Assembly (NCBI GenBank): GCA_937995995.1
Contig: CALKIP010000252.1
Location: 1-17,924 of the forward strand
DNA: 17,924 nucleotides
Direction: 5' to 3'
Origin: an uncultured bacterium
GTDB lineage: Bacteria; Gemmatimonadota; Gemmatimonadetes; Longimicrobiales; RSA9
A model generated the notes under the pieces. That model was not told where the DNA came from and did not search any database. It saw only the letters and a list, made by a program, of their open reading frames with translations. This document shows positions 6,724 through 14,931 of this stretch, piece by piece (position 1 is the stretch's first letter; every line of letters starts with the position of its first letter). A program made the translations under genes and the position numbers.

Positions 6724-7908
6724 ATGGACAACCTGACGCACAGCCTGGCCGGTGCGGCGCTCGGCGCCGCCGGTCTTCGCCGGCTCACGCCGCTCGCCAC
6801 GCCGACGCTCGTGGTGGCCGCCAACGCGCCGGACATAGACGCCTTCATCTACGCGGTGCGCGATCCGTACTATGCCCTAGCCTTCCGGCGCGGGATCACT
6901 CACGGCCCATTGGCGATGGCGCTGCTCCCCTTCGTCGTGGCCGGCGGGATACTGGCCTGGGACCGCTGGGTCCGGCGCCGGCGCGACCCGGCCGCAGAGC
7001 CCGCCCGCGCCTGGCCGATCATCTTCCTCGCGCTGATCGGAGGGCTAACGCACCCGGCGCTCGACTGGATGAACACCTACGGGATCCGACTGCTCGCGCC
7101 GTTCTCGATGGAGTGGTTCTACGGCGATGCGCTCTTCATCATCGACCCGTGGCTCTGGCTCGCACTCGGCGCGGCGGTTTTCCTCGGTCTTGCGCCACGC
7201 GGGCGCGCGCTCCTGGCCTGGACGGTGCTCGCCGCTGCGGCGAGTGCTCTCGTCCTGGCGACGTCGCTCGTACCCCCGGCGGCAAAGGCGGCCTGGGTCG
7301 CCGGCATTGCTGCGATCACGCTGATGTACCGCGTGACCGGCCTGAGGCGCGACGCGATGGCAGTCGGCGCCAGGCACGGCACCATGGACAGGATGGAGCG
7401 ATCAACGCCGCGGGTGCCGCGCGACGCGACGACCACCGCCGCGCGCTGGGCGCTCGGCATCGCCGTCGCCTACACGCTTTTCATGGTCGTCTCGGACCGC
7501 GCCGCCACGCGCCGCGTCCACGAGGTGGCGCGTGAGCTCGGGATCGGGCCGATCGAGGCCGTGATGGTCGCGCCCGTGCCCGCGGACCCGTTCCGGGGCG
7601 ACGTCGTCGTCGAGACGCCGACCGCGTACCACCTCGGCGCCTTCGACTGGTTCGGCGAGCCGCGCGTCCGGATCGGGGAGGACAGCATCCCGATCGCGGC
7701 GCCGGTTCCGGCCGGCGAGGCCGCGGCACACGTCGCGGATGCCAGGAACTTCCTGGTGTGGTCTCGCTTCCCGACTTTTCGGATCGCGGAGTCACCAGAC
7801 GGGTACACAGTCCGGATCGGCGACGCACGATATGTCGGGATGGGAGACGGTGGGCTGGGCGGCCTGGTCGTGCGACTCGACCGGGAGCTACGGCCCATCG
7901 AACGTTGA
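6724..7908 (+). CDS. Membrane-bound metal-dependent hydrolase-like protein (YdjM/DUF457 family)
   Basis: A 394-aa integral membrane protein. The N-terminus MDNLTHSLAGAALGAAGL, then NAPDIDAF, FRRGITHGP and GLTHPALDWMNTYG, carries the His/Asp pattern that defines the YdjM/DUF457 family, annotated as putative metal-dependent hydrolases. Several hydrophobic segments follow (about 55-80, 100-118, 140-160, 165-185, 188-205 and 243-262), and the C-terminal 130 residues form a soluble domain. The ATG at 6724 is chosen because family members start MxxxTH; upstream codons encode unrelated sequence. The start lacks a clear SD. The gene is divergent from the M20 peptidase gene and is followed 2 bp after its stop by a hairpin, so it is probably a single-gene unit. 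Biochemical function is unproven for the family. Confidence 0.85.
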   Translation: MDNLTHSLAGAALGAAGLRRLTPLATPTLVVAANAPDIDAFIYAVRDPYYALAFRRGITHGPLAMALLPFVVAGGILAWDRWVRRRRDPAAEPARAWPIIFLALIGGLTHPALDWMNTYGIRLLAPFSMEWFYGDALFIIDPWLWLALGAAVFLGLAPRGRALLAWTVLAAAASALVLATSLVPPAAKAAWVAGIAAITLMYRVTGLRRDAMAVGARHGTMDRMERSTPRVPRDATTTAARWALGIAVAYTLFMVVSDRAATRRVHEVARELGIGPIEAVMVAPVPADPFRGDVVVETPTAYHLGAFDWFGEPRVRIGEDSIPIAAPVPAGEAAAHVADARNFLVWSRFPTFRIAESPDGYTVRIGDARYVGMGDGGLGGLVVRLDRELRPIER

Positions 7909-7910
7909 TG

Positions 7911-7955
7911 GTGCCGGTCCGGGGTTCGGCCTCGAACACCGACCCCGTGCGGCAC
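7911..7955 (+). terminator. Imperfect hairpin after the YdjM-like gene
   Basis: Arms GTGCCG (7911-7916) and CGGCAC (7950-7955), continuing with CGGGGT/ACCCCG and CGG/CCG with small bulges, around a loop near CTCGAACA. It starts 2 bp after the stop codon. No T-run follows, so intrinsic termination is plausible rather than certain. Confidence 0.45.
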
Positions 7956-8018
7956 GCGGCCTGGCAGCTTCACGAAAACAAGCGGCGGTTGCCTGAGCCC
8001 GAGGAGCAATTTTTTCAC

Positions 8019-8039
8019 ATGGATGTACCCGCTCGATGA
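8019..8039 (+). other. Possible 6-codon leader frame overlapping the antiporter start
   Basis: The only good ribosome-binding site here, GAGGAG at 8001-8006, lies 12 nt before an ATG at 8019 that reads MDVPAR and stops at TGA 8037-8039. That stop overlaps the antiporter ATG (8036) as ATGA. This layout fits translational coupling through a mini-leader. The alternative is that the SD serves 8036 directly at a poor 29-nt spacing. Confidence 0.3.
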
Positions 8040-10189
8040 CGCCCTTCACCGCAGCACCGCATCACGACGTCCTGCTTCTGCTGGTCCGGATCGCGCTTCT
8101 CCTCTTCGCCGCGCGAGCGATGGGCGAGGTGGCCCGGAGGCTGGGGCAGCCATCGGTCGTGGGCGAGATTCTGGCGGGGATCCTGCTCGGTCCATCGCTG
8201 GTGAGCGGGTTCTTCCCCGCCCTCGGCGAGTGGATCGTGCCCCAGAGCGGGCTCGGCGGTTATCTGCTCGAGGTCGTCAGCCTGATCGGCGCACTCTTCC
8301 TCCTCCTCATCACCGGTCTCGAGACGGACCTGGCGCTGATCCGCCAGCACGCCCGCACGGCGATCGGCGTCTCGGCCGGTGGCGTCCTGATCACCTTCAC
8401 GAGCGGTTTCGCCCTCGGCATGCTCCTCCCGGGCGATCTGCTGGCGCAGCCGGGGAGTGACCAGCGGCTGGTCTTCGCCCTCTTCGTCGCCACGGCCATG
8501 TCGATTTCGGCGATTCCCGTGATCGCCAAGGTGCTGATGGACATGAACCTGATGCGGCGCGACATCGGGCAGACCATCATCGCCTCGGGGATGAGCGACG
8601 ACACGGCCGGCTGGATCCTGCTCTCGATCGTCGCCGCGCTCGCGGGGACCGGCGTGATCACCGCGGGCACGGTGCTACAGGCCGTCGGCAGCGTGGCTGC
8701 CTTCATGGTCGTGAGCTTCACCGCCGGCCGTTGGCTGGTGAAGCGGGCGCTGGACTACGTGCAGGACGAGGTCAAGAGCGAGGACCGTCTGGTCACGCTC
8801 GTCGTGGTGCTGACCTTCGCCTGGGGCGCCGTGACGCAGGCGCTCGGGCTCGAGGCGGTGCTCGGCGCCTTCGTCATGGGCGTCCTCTTCGGCCAGATGC
8901 CGCGACTGCCGGAAGCCGTCCACCAGAAGCTGATCACGACCTCGCTCGCCATCTTCACACCGATCTTCTTCGCCGTGGCCGGGCTCAAGGTCGACGCACG
9001 CGCCCTCCTCGAGCCGCGGCTGCTCCTGATCACGCTCCTCGTCATCGCCATCGCCTCGGGCGGGAAGATCCTCGGGACCTACCTCGGCGCACGGCTGATC
9101 GGACGGCGCGACCACTGGACGTCGCTCAGCTTCGGTGCGGGGCTGAACGCTCGCGGCGCGATGGAGATCATCATCGCCACCATCGGGCTCGAGCTGGGCA
9201 TCCTCTCCCAGGACATGTTCTCGATCATCGTGGTGATGGCGATGGCCACGTCGCTCATGGCGCCGCCCGCACTCCGCTGGGTGCTGGCCCGGGTCACCCC
9301 GGAACCACAGGAGCTCGAGCGGCTGCGCCGCGAGGAGCTCGCCGCAGGAAGCGCGATCGCCAAGATCCAGCGGGTGCTGCTCCCGGTGCGCGTGCGGCCG
9401 GCGGCGAGCACGACACAGGCGCTCGAGGCCAGACTCCTCGAACGACTCACGGGGAAGGCCTCACTCTCGATCACGCTCCTCAGCGTGACCCGGCCGGGCG
9501 AGAAGGCGGAAGGCACCGCGTACCAGCAGCGCCTTGCCCCGCTCTTCCCCGAGGCGGACGTCACGAGGAAGGTCGTCGAGAGTCGCGACACGGACCGGGA
9601 GATCCTCGAAGAGGCCGGCAAGAACTACGACCTGCTGATCCTCGGCGCGACCGAAACGCCGGACCGCGATTCCAGCACCGTATTCCACCCCCTCATCGAC
9701 CGCATCGTCCGGCTGGCCCCGTGCCCCACGCTGGTCGTCAAGGGCGGTGATGAAACGAACGGACGCGACCCGGGACGCATCCTCGTCCCGACCAACGGAT
9801 CGGCCGCGGCAAGGCAGGCCGCCGAGCTCGCCTTCCGCCTTGCCGGACCGGACGATCTGGTCGTCCTTCTGCACGTGGCCCGCGGCTACGACGACGCCTA
9901 CCGGCGCGGCTTCACCGATTCCGACGAACGCCGCCTCGCTGCCGGACAGGCCATCGTGGGGGAGCTCGCGGCACTCGGCCAGGCCTACGGCATTCGAACG
10001 CTGCCCCTGGTCCGTATCGGCAACGCACCCGACGAGACGACGCTCCAGATCGCCGAAGAGCTCGGCTGTGGCCTCATCCTCCTCGGTACCGACGTCCGGC
10101 CCGGCTCCGACCGTCTCTTCCTCGGCCCGCGCGTCGAGCGCATCCTCGAAGCCGCCCGGGCCCCCGTCGTGGTCTACAACGCTTCCTGA
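8036..10189 (+). CDS. CPA2 cation/proton antiporter with tandem UspA domains
   Basis: A 717-aa Kef/NapA-type monovalent cation:proton antiporter. The first about 410 residues contain roughly 12 membrane segments, beginning LLLLVRIALLLFAARAMGEVARRLGQPSVVGEILAGI, with the LITGLETDL, SAIPVIAKVL and GLNARGAMEII motifs of the CPA2 family. In place of a TrkA-N nucleotide domain the cytoplasmic tail has two universal stress protein (UspA) folds, at about 443-566 (IQRVLLPVRV to CPTLVVKGG) and 580-717 (RILVPTNGSAAARQAAELA to APVVVYN). The tail probably senses nucleotide or stress state and gates Na+ or K+/H+ exchange. It follows the YdjM-like gene by 127 bp with a hairpin between them, so it is likely transcribed separately. 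Ion specificity cannot be told from the sequence. Confidence 0.92.
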   Translation: MTPFTAAPHHDVLLLLVRIALLLFAARAMGEVARRLGQPSVVGEILAGILLGPSLVSGFFPALGEWIVPQSGLGGYLLEVVSLIGALFLLLITGLETDLALIRQHARTAIGVSAGGVLITFTSGFALGMLLPGDLLAQPGSDQRLVFALFVATAMSISAIPVIAKVLMDMNLMRRDIGQTIIASGMSDDTAGWILLSIVAALAGTGVITAGTVLQAVGSVAAFMVVSFTAGRWLVKRALDYVQDEVKSEDRLVTLVVVLTFAWGAVTQALGLEAVLGAFVMGVLFGQMPRLPEAVHQKLITTSLAIFTPIFFAVAGLKVDARALLEPRLLLITLLVIAIASGGKILGTYLGARLIGRRDHWTSLSFGAGLNARGAMEIIIATIGLELGILSQDMFSIIVVMAMATSLMAPPALRWVLARVTPEPQELERLRREELAAGSAIAKIQRVLLPVRVRPAASTTQALEARLLERLTGKASLSITLLSVTRPGEKAEGTAYQQRLAPLFPEADVTRKVVESRDTDREILEEAGKNYDLLILGATETPDRDSSTVFHPLIDRIVRLAPCPTLVVKGGDETNGRDPGRILVPTNGSAAARQAAELAFRLAGPDDLVVLLHVARGYDDAYRRGFTDSDERRLAAGQAIVGELAALGQAYGIRTLPLVRIGNAPDETTLQIAEELGCGLILLGTDVRPGSDRLFLGPRVERILEAARAPVVVYNAS

Positions 10190-10630
10190 CGGCGCCGTCC
10201 GAAACACTGCCCGCCGGCGCCGTTCAGATCGGGCGCCGACGGCATCATTCAGAAAGCGGATCCGGGCAGTCACCCACGACGGAGCGCGATGCCGTCCAGG
10301 ACGGACCGGGTGGCCTCGCCCGAGGCCTACGTCGACAAAGGGTGGCGCCGGGCTCCGAATCATCTTAGATTGGCCCGGTTCCAATGCAGATTCAGATATA
10401 TCAAGCGGATGTGCCGCATCCTGCCCGCCGGCTCGGCGCCTCGCCGATTGCGGGCGCGAGCGGATCTTGCGATCGTAAGCCAGTTTAGACGCGAACCCGA
10501 CCCATCATCTTCGTAAATCCCTACCCGGATTGAATACCCGGGGTCGACGGTCCGGAGTGGCCGGTACACGGCCACGCCTGATCCGAGCCGATAACCGTCC
10601 CGTTGTACAACCACCCTCTCGAGAGTATCC
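10190..10630. other. 441-bp intergenic region with hairpins, no gene
   Basis: No credible coding frame. Around the antiporter stop, CTGACGGCGCC (10186-10196) can pair with GGCGCCGTTCAG (10216-10227) with one bulge, a terminator-like hairpin without a T-run. The left arm itself overlaps the palindrome GACGGCGCCGTC (10188-10199). The AT-richer stretch around 10365-10400 contains TTGGCC-N18-AGATAT, a weak promoter candidate for the symporter. Near the symporter start are a hairpin GTGGCCG (10557-10563) / CGGCCAC (10569-10575) and the palindrome CTCTCGAGAG (10616-10625). No glycine riboswitch or other known leader RNA could be recognised. Confidence 0.4.
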
Positions 10631-12382
10631 ATGGAACAGTTCCGCCAGATCGTGGGCTCCCTGAACTCGCTCGTCTGGGACAGCGGCATTCCCGTCGGTG
10701 GCGAGACGATCCCATTCGTCGTGATCGCACTGCTCGGCACCGGGGTCTTCCTGACGCTGTATCTCGGCTTCATCCAGCTCCGCCGCCTCGCCCACGGCTT
10801 CGCCGTCACGACCGGGAAGTACGATGATCCGAACGAGCCGGGCGATGTCTCCCACTTCCAGGCGCTGACCACCGCGCTGTCCGCGACCGTCGGCATCGGC
10901 AACATCGCCGGCGTGGCGATCGCGATCCACTGGGGCGGCCCGGGCGCGCTCTTCTGGATGTGGGTCACGGCGTTCCTCGGGATGGCGGTCAAGTACACGG
11001 AGGTCACCCTCGCCCAGCGCTTCCGCGACGTGGGAGAGGATGAGGACCCCGAGCGCTGGGAGGGCTCGGTCTCCGGCGGCCCGATGTACTACATCGAGCG
11101 CGGGCTCGGCAGGAAGTGGAAGTGGATGGCCGTCTTCTTCGCGACCATGCTCGGCTTCACCGCCTTCCTGACCGGCAACGCGGTGCAGGCCAATACCGTG
11201 GCCGACACGATGAACGCCTTCTTCGGCACGCCGGCGTGGGTCACCGGCCTCATCACCACGACGATCGTCTTCGCCGTCATCATCGGCGGGATCAAGCGGA
11301 TCGGCCGCGTGACCTCGATCCTCGCACCGGACATGGCCGCGATCTACGTGCTCGGCGCCCTCGTCGTCATCCTCATGCATGCCGACCAGATCCTGCCGAG
11401 CCTCACCCTCATCGTCCGTGAGGCGTTCAACCCGTCGGCCGGCGTGGCCGGCACCGGCGTGGGCGCCTTCCTGGTCACGCTCATGTGGGGCGTGAAGCGC
11501 GGGCTCTTCTCGAACGAGTCCGGCCAGGGATCGGCGCCGATCGCACACGCGGCGGGCAAGACCGCCGAGCCGGTCAGTGAAGGCGTCGTCGCCCTCCTCG
11601 AGCCGTTCATCGACACGATCGTGGTCTGCACGATGACCGCGCTCGTGATCATCATGACCGGCGTCTGGGCCGACCGGCACCCGACGCCGCTCGAGCTGAA
11701 CAGCGGCGACGTCTCCTACGTCATGCTCGATGAGGAGGGCCGCTATCGCCCGACCTCGGCGCCCGCCGAGATCCGCATCGTCGACGGCGTGCACGAGAAC
11801 GACGGCGTCGGCGCCCCGCTCTTCGCCTGGCACGAGGTCATGGTCGAGGAGTTCTTCGTCGACCCCGATCACACGGTGCGCTTCACCGGCGTGATCGACG
11901 TCGCCAACCGCATCGCCCGTAGCGACGACGGCCAGACGTACACCACGCTGCACGGCGAGGCGGTGGAGTCGGGCGCGCCGCTCACAATGCTCGCCTTCAG
12001 CCGAGGCCTGCCCGGCGAGTGGGGCAGCTACATCGTGATCATCGGCGTGCTCCTCTTCGCCGTATCGACCGCGATCTCCTGGAGCTACTACGGCGACCGC
12101 TGCGCCAACTATCTCTTCGGCGCCAAGGCGATCCTGCCGTACAAGCTGATCTTCGTCGCCATGCACTTCGTCGGCGCCATGGTCGCACTCGACACGATGT
12201 GGGCGATCGGCGACGTCGCACTCGGCATCGTGATCCTGCCGAACCTCATCGCCCTCGTACTCCTGGCCCCGAAGGTCAAGGAGATGACGGGCAGCTACTT
12301 CGAGCGGCAGCCGTGGCTCGAGAACGCGGAGGTCCGCAAGCGGATCCTGGCCGAGAAGAAGGCGGCGAAGCAGCCGCGTTGA
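10631..12382 (+). CDS. AGCS-family Na+/alanine-glycine symporter with an extra domain
   Basis: A secondary transporter taking up alanine or glycine with sodium across the inner membrane. The family signature is plain: FIQLRRLAHGF, GDVSHFQALTTALSATVGIGNIAGVA, GGPGALFWMW, GMAVKYTEVTLAQRFR, and later NESGQGSAPIAHAAGKT and STAISWSYYGDRC. At 583 aa it is about 100-130 residues longer than common family members. The surplus is a hydrophilic insert at about residues 345-460, between the helix ending IIMTGVWAD and the helix starting GEWGSYIVII. SD support is weak: GAGAG at 10621-10625, inside the palindrome CTCTCGAGAG, is 5 nt before the ATG. It is a stand-alone gene followed by a strong hairpin. The peptidases upstream could supply its substrates, but they are not in the same transcription unit. 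Confidence 0.93.
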   Translation: MEQFRQIVGSLNSLVWDSGIPVGGETIPFVVIALLGTGVFLTLYLGFIQLRRLAHGFAVTTGKYDDPNEPGDVSHFQALTTALSATVGIGNIAGVAIAIHWGGPGALFWMWVTAFLGMAVKYTEVTLAQRFRDVGEDEDPERWEGSVSGGPMYYIERGLGRKWKWMAVFFATMLGFTAFLTGNAVQANTVADTMNAFFGTPAWVTGLITTTIVFAVIIGGIKRIGRVTSILAPDMAAIYVLGALVVILMHADQILPSLTLIVREAFNPSAGVAGTGVGAFLVTLMWGVKRGLFSNESGQGSAPIAHAAGKTAEPVSEGVVALLEPFIDTIVVCTMTALVIIMTGVWADRHPTPLELNSGDVSYVMLDEEGRYRPTSAPAEIRIVDGVHENDGVGAPLFAWHEVMVEEFFVDPDHTVRFTGVIDVANRIARSDDGQTYTTLHGEAVESGAPLTMLAFSRGLPGEWGSYIVIIGVLLFAVSTAISWSYYGDRCANYLFGAKAILPYKLIFVAMHFVGAMVALDTMWAIGDVALGIVILPNLIALVLLAPKVKEMTGSYFERQPWLENAEVRKRILAEKKAAKQPR

Positions 12383-12456
12383 GCGTGAAACGCGTGTGAA
12401 GGCGAACCGCCGGACCCGGCGGCCCGCCGCACCTCGCCCGCCACTGCGGTCGACCC

Positions 12457-12488
12457 CGACGACCCGGCCACCCTCGGCCGGGTCGTCG
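12457..12488. terminator. 13-bp-stem hairpin after the symporter gene
   Basis: Arms CGACGACCCGGCC (12457-12469) and GGCCGGGTCGTCG (12476-12488) are perfectly complementary around the 6-nt loop ACCCTC. It sits 75 bp past the symporter stop. It is GC-rich with no T-run, so it may need Rho or act as an mRNA 3'-end stabiliser. Confidence 0.55.
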
Positions 12489-12598
12489 ATCATTGGGAGC
12501 TGCCCAGAAACGTGTCCACCACGTACCCGTACGCCTCTGCCTGGTCCGGGAACACCTCCCCGACCTCACGCGTTACGGCTAGAGCCGCGGGATCCGAC

Positions 12599-12623
12599 TG
12601 CGCCCCTCCGGGTATTGGGCGCA
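12599..12623 (+). other. Small hairpin in the leader of the bacilliredoxin gene
   Basis: TGCGCCC (12599-12605) pairs with GGGCGCA (12617-12623) around an 11-nt loop, about 33 nt upstream of the strong AGGAGGAAGG ribosome-binding site. Its role is unknown; no known riboswitch was recognised. The rest of 12489-12669 shows no gene. Confidence 0.3.
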
Positions 12624-12669
12624 CGGGAAACCTCAGTTCGCGAACCCGAGTCGCAGGAGGAAGGAAATT

Positions 12670-13107
12670 ATGCGCTACCCCGAGCTGATGATTGCGCCGA
12701 TGCGCAAGGAGTTGACCCGCCTCGGGATCGAGGAACTCATGACGCCCGAGGACGTGGACGCCTTCCTCGAGAAGGCGAAGGGCGAGACGGCGATGATCGT
12801 GATCAACTCGATGTGCGGCTGCGCCGCCGGGAGCATGCGCCCCGGCGTCGCCACGGCGCTCGAGCACAACGTCCGCCCGGCGCACATGGCCACCGTCTTC
12901 GCGGGGCAGGAGGTCGAGGCGACAGCGCGCGCCCGCGAGTACATCGTCGGCTACCCGCCATCGTCGCCCTCGATTGCGCTCTTCAAGGACGGCAAGCCCG
13001 TCTTCATGCTGGAGCGCCACCAGATCCAGGGCGTGCAGCCGCTGGAGATTGCCGACAAGCTGATGCAGGCGTTCGACGAGCATTGTGCGGAGGCGGTCGA
13101 GGGGTAG
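12670..13107 (+). CDS. BrxA/BrxB-family bacilliredoxin
   Basis: A cytoplasmic thiol-disulfide protein of 145 aa in the BrxA/BrxB (YphP/YqiW) family, which removes bacillithiol from S-bacillithiolated proteins. The start MRYPELMIAPMRKELTRLGI, the active-site C49-G50-C51 in NSMCGCAAGSMRPG, and GYPPSSPSIALFKDGK with HQIQG are all family hallmarks, and the length is normal. AGGAGGAAGGAAATT immediately before the ATG is the strongest ribosome-binding site in the window. The gene is monocistronic, closed by an intrinsic terminator. Its presence implies that the host makes bacillithiol or a similar low-molecular-weight thiol; that is inference from the family. Confidence 0.95.
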   Translation: MRYPELMIAPMRKELTRLGIEELMTPEDVDAFLEKAKGETAMIVINSMCGCAAGSMRPGVATALEHNVRPAHMATVFAGQEVEATARAREYIVGYPPSSPSIALFKDGKPVFMLERHQIQGVQPLEIADKLMQAFDEHCAEAVEG

Positions 13108-13134
13108 CCTCGCCACCGTGACTCCCCGATGCAC

Positions 13135-13171
13135 AGCGCCCCCGGAGACCGTGGTCTCCGGGGGCGCTTTT
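13135..13171 (+). terminator. Intrinsic terminator of the bacilliredoxin gene
   Basis: The 16-nt arm AGCGCCCCCGGAGACC (13135-13150) pairs perfectly with 13153-13168 and the hairpin is followed by a short T-run ending at 13171. It lies 27 bp past the stop codon and is the only textbook Rho-independent terminator in the window. Confidence 0.92.
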
Positions 13172-13298
13172 CGTACACGGCCTACGTGACGTCGCTCGGC
13201 CTCCCAGGCTACGCCCGACCCGTACACATACGCCTACACGTACGCGTGCCCAGGTCTCGCCGTCGAACCACACCCGGTCCCGCCGACGCTGACACGCG

Positions 13299-14627
13299 TC
13301 AGCCCCGCCGATCCACCCCGTACTGCTCCTCCACCACACCCATCAGTCCAGCCTTGTCCAGCGCCTCGAACCGTGCCAGGAACGTCACCTGCACCACGCC
13401 CGGACTGCGCCCGATCTCGATGGCGCCGGTGATCGTTGCCCGGTTCCTCACCTCCGGCACCGTCATCCCGAGGAGCCGACCGGCGCGGGCCAGGCCGTTC
13501 TCGGTCGCGGCATTGAGGTCCGGCCCGGTCCCGACGACGGAAATCGGCGCGGACTCCTCGATCCCCTGGAGCCCCCAGCGGCGGGCGAGAGCCTCGGCGC
13601 GGCGCCGCTCGCGCTCGGAGAGCGGGCGGGCGAGGGGCGGCAGGTCCTCGAGGCGTGGGAAGAGGACCGGGCCGTCCAGCGTGCGTCCCTTCAGGACTTC
13701 GACGCGCAGCGTGGCGAGCCCGGCCACGTCCATCGTGTGCCCGGCGATCTCGCCATCGCCCTGGAGCGCGTGCATGTCGCCCATGTAGATGCCGGCTCCA
13801 GGCACCTTCACCGGCGCGAGGAGGACCGCGCCCGGCCGCACGGCATCGATGTCCATGTGCCCGTCGGTGCGCAGTTCGAGCTGTTCGGGCAGGAGCGCGT
13901 ACTCGTGCTCGGCGCCGATCAGTGCCGCACCGAAGTCTCCTGCGTTGTGCGAGTCCGGCATGAGCACGCCGGGGAGCGTGCCGAGCTGGCCGAGGAACGG
14001 CCGCATGCGGACGGCGATTCCGACCAGGTCATGCGGCCCGATGGCGAGGACCGGGTGCTGGACCGACGCCTCGGGGAGCGCCGCGTAGCGCTCCGCCTCC
14101 CGCGCGAGCCGCTCGGCCGCCTTGCGGTCCAGCGTCACGCCCACCGTGCGGCGGTCGTCGAAGATCACGCTGTAGCCGTTCTCGATCCGGAACGGCGTGA
14201 CCGCCGTGCCACAGGCGACACAGCGCACCGCCTCCGGCCCGGTGCCGTCCAGCTCCGTCTCCGGGTACGTCTCGCCGCACCCCGGGCAGCGCGCGGCCAC
14301 GTAGGGATCGCCGACGTAGTGGCCCTCGACCCAGCGGTCGTGGCCCGACGCCGTCGCGACCGAGGTGACGGTCAGCTCCTCGATGCGGATCGCGACCGCA
14401 TCACCGACTTCCGCGCCCTCGACCGCGACCGGCTGCGTGACCTCGTGCCCGCCGCGCAGGCGCGGCGTGATCATCGGCCCCCAGCAGCCGGGTGCGGTGT
14501 TCGCCACGATGATGCCGCCATCCCGTACGGGTCCGAGCAGCTCGCCCTCGGGGTCGAGGAGCCCGTCGGTGAAGCGGTTGACGAAGACGGTGCGGCGAGC
14601 GGTGCGTGTCGCGGTCGTGACCGGCAT
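13299..14627 (-). CDS. Acetamidase/formamidase-family amidohydrolase with zinc-ribbon insert
   Basis: A 442-aa cytoplasmic amidase of the FmdA_AmdA family, which hydrolyses formamide, acetamide or similar short amides to ammonia and the acid. Family marks are NTAPGCWGPMITP, PHDLVGIAVRMRPFLGQLGT, MPDSHNAGDFG, ELRTDGHMDIDAVRPGAVLLAPV and GIYMGDMHALQGDGEIAGHTMDVAG; the last carries the His/Asp/Glu cluster of the active site. An insertion at about residues 111-140 has C114-x2-C117 and C136-x2-C139, a zinc-ribbon-like knuckle. The ATG at 14627 has GGGAGGAA directly upstream. The gene starts 23 bp after the stop of the small MoaD-like gene and forms a two-gene unit with it. True substrate unknown. 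Confidence 0.92.
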   Translation of the reverse strand: MPVTTATRTARRTVFVNRFTDGLLDPEGELLGPVRDGGIIVANTAPGCWGPMITPRLRGGHEVTQPVAVEGAEVGDAVAIRIEELTVTSVATASGHDRWVEGHYVGDPYVAARCPGCGETYPETELDGTGPEAVRCVACGTAVTPFRIENGYSVIFDDRRTVGVTLDRKAAERLAREAERYAALPEASVQHPVLAIGPHDLVGIAVRMRPFLGQLGTLPGVLMPDSHNAGDFGAALIGAEHEYALLPEQLELRTDGHMDIDAVRPGAVLLAPVKVPGAGIYMGDMHALQGDGEIAGHTMDVAGLATLRVEVLKGRTLDGPVLFPRLEDLPPLARPLSERERRRAEALARRWGLQGIEESAPISVVGTGPDLNAATENGLARAGRLLGMTVPEVRNRATITGAIEIGRSPGVVQVTFLARFEALDKAGLMGVVEEQYGVDRRG

Positions 14628-14650
14628 GTCTTCCTCCCGGAATTGAAGAT

Positions 14651-14914
14651 TCAGCCCCCGGCGGTCGGGAGCAGCAACGCGATCTCCTCCTTCTCCGACG
14701 GCACCACGTCCCCGGACGCCAGGACCCGCTCGCCGCACACCAGCACGGCCACGGGGAGGAGCGACCGCGCCTCGGGGAGCGCTCGGGCGAGTGCGTCGCG
14801 AAGCCCCGCGGCCGTCGTGCCGTCGACCACATCGAGCCACAGTTGCGCCCGCCCCGTCGGCCGCAGGAAACCGCGGCCCAGCCGGACGCGGACGCGACGA
14901 CAACGTGCGGTCAT
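14651..14914 (-). CDS. MoaD/ThiS-family ubiquitin-like protein
   Basis: An 87-aa beta-grasp protein. It starts at the ATG at 14914 with GGAGG about 6 nt upstream, and ends in the diglycine tail LLPTAGG* that is activated as thiocarboxylate or conjugated in MoaD/ThiS relatives. The middle shows the expected DVVDGTTAAGLRDALARALPEAR helix and the SEKEEIALLLP strand. The N-terminus is unusually Arg-rich (MTARCRRVRVRLGRG). It is the first gene of a unit with the amidase gene 23 bp downstream. No E1-like enzyme (MoeB/ThiF), MoaE or thiazole synthase gene is in the window, so a role in molybdopterin or thiamine synthesis is not supported by context. The fold assignment is good; the partner is unknown. 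Confidence 0.8.
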   Translation of the reverse strand: MTARCRRVRVRLGRGFLRPTGRAQLWLDVVDGTTAAGLRDALARALPEARSLLPVAVLVCGERVLASGDVVPSEKEEIALLLPTAGG

Positions 14915-14931
14915 CGTTCGCCTCCGTTCAG

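Noticed and set aside
10289..10516. 75-codon plus-strand frame in the antiporter-symporter gap
   Set aside because: No ribosome-binding site, Arg-rich composition, no recognisable fold; more likely non-coding leader DNA.
10505..12493. 662-codon minus-strand open frame opposite the symporter gene
   Set aside because: His/Asp/Glu/Arg-rich antisense shadow of a clear AGCS gene, without its own start signals or domains.
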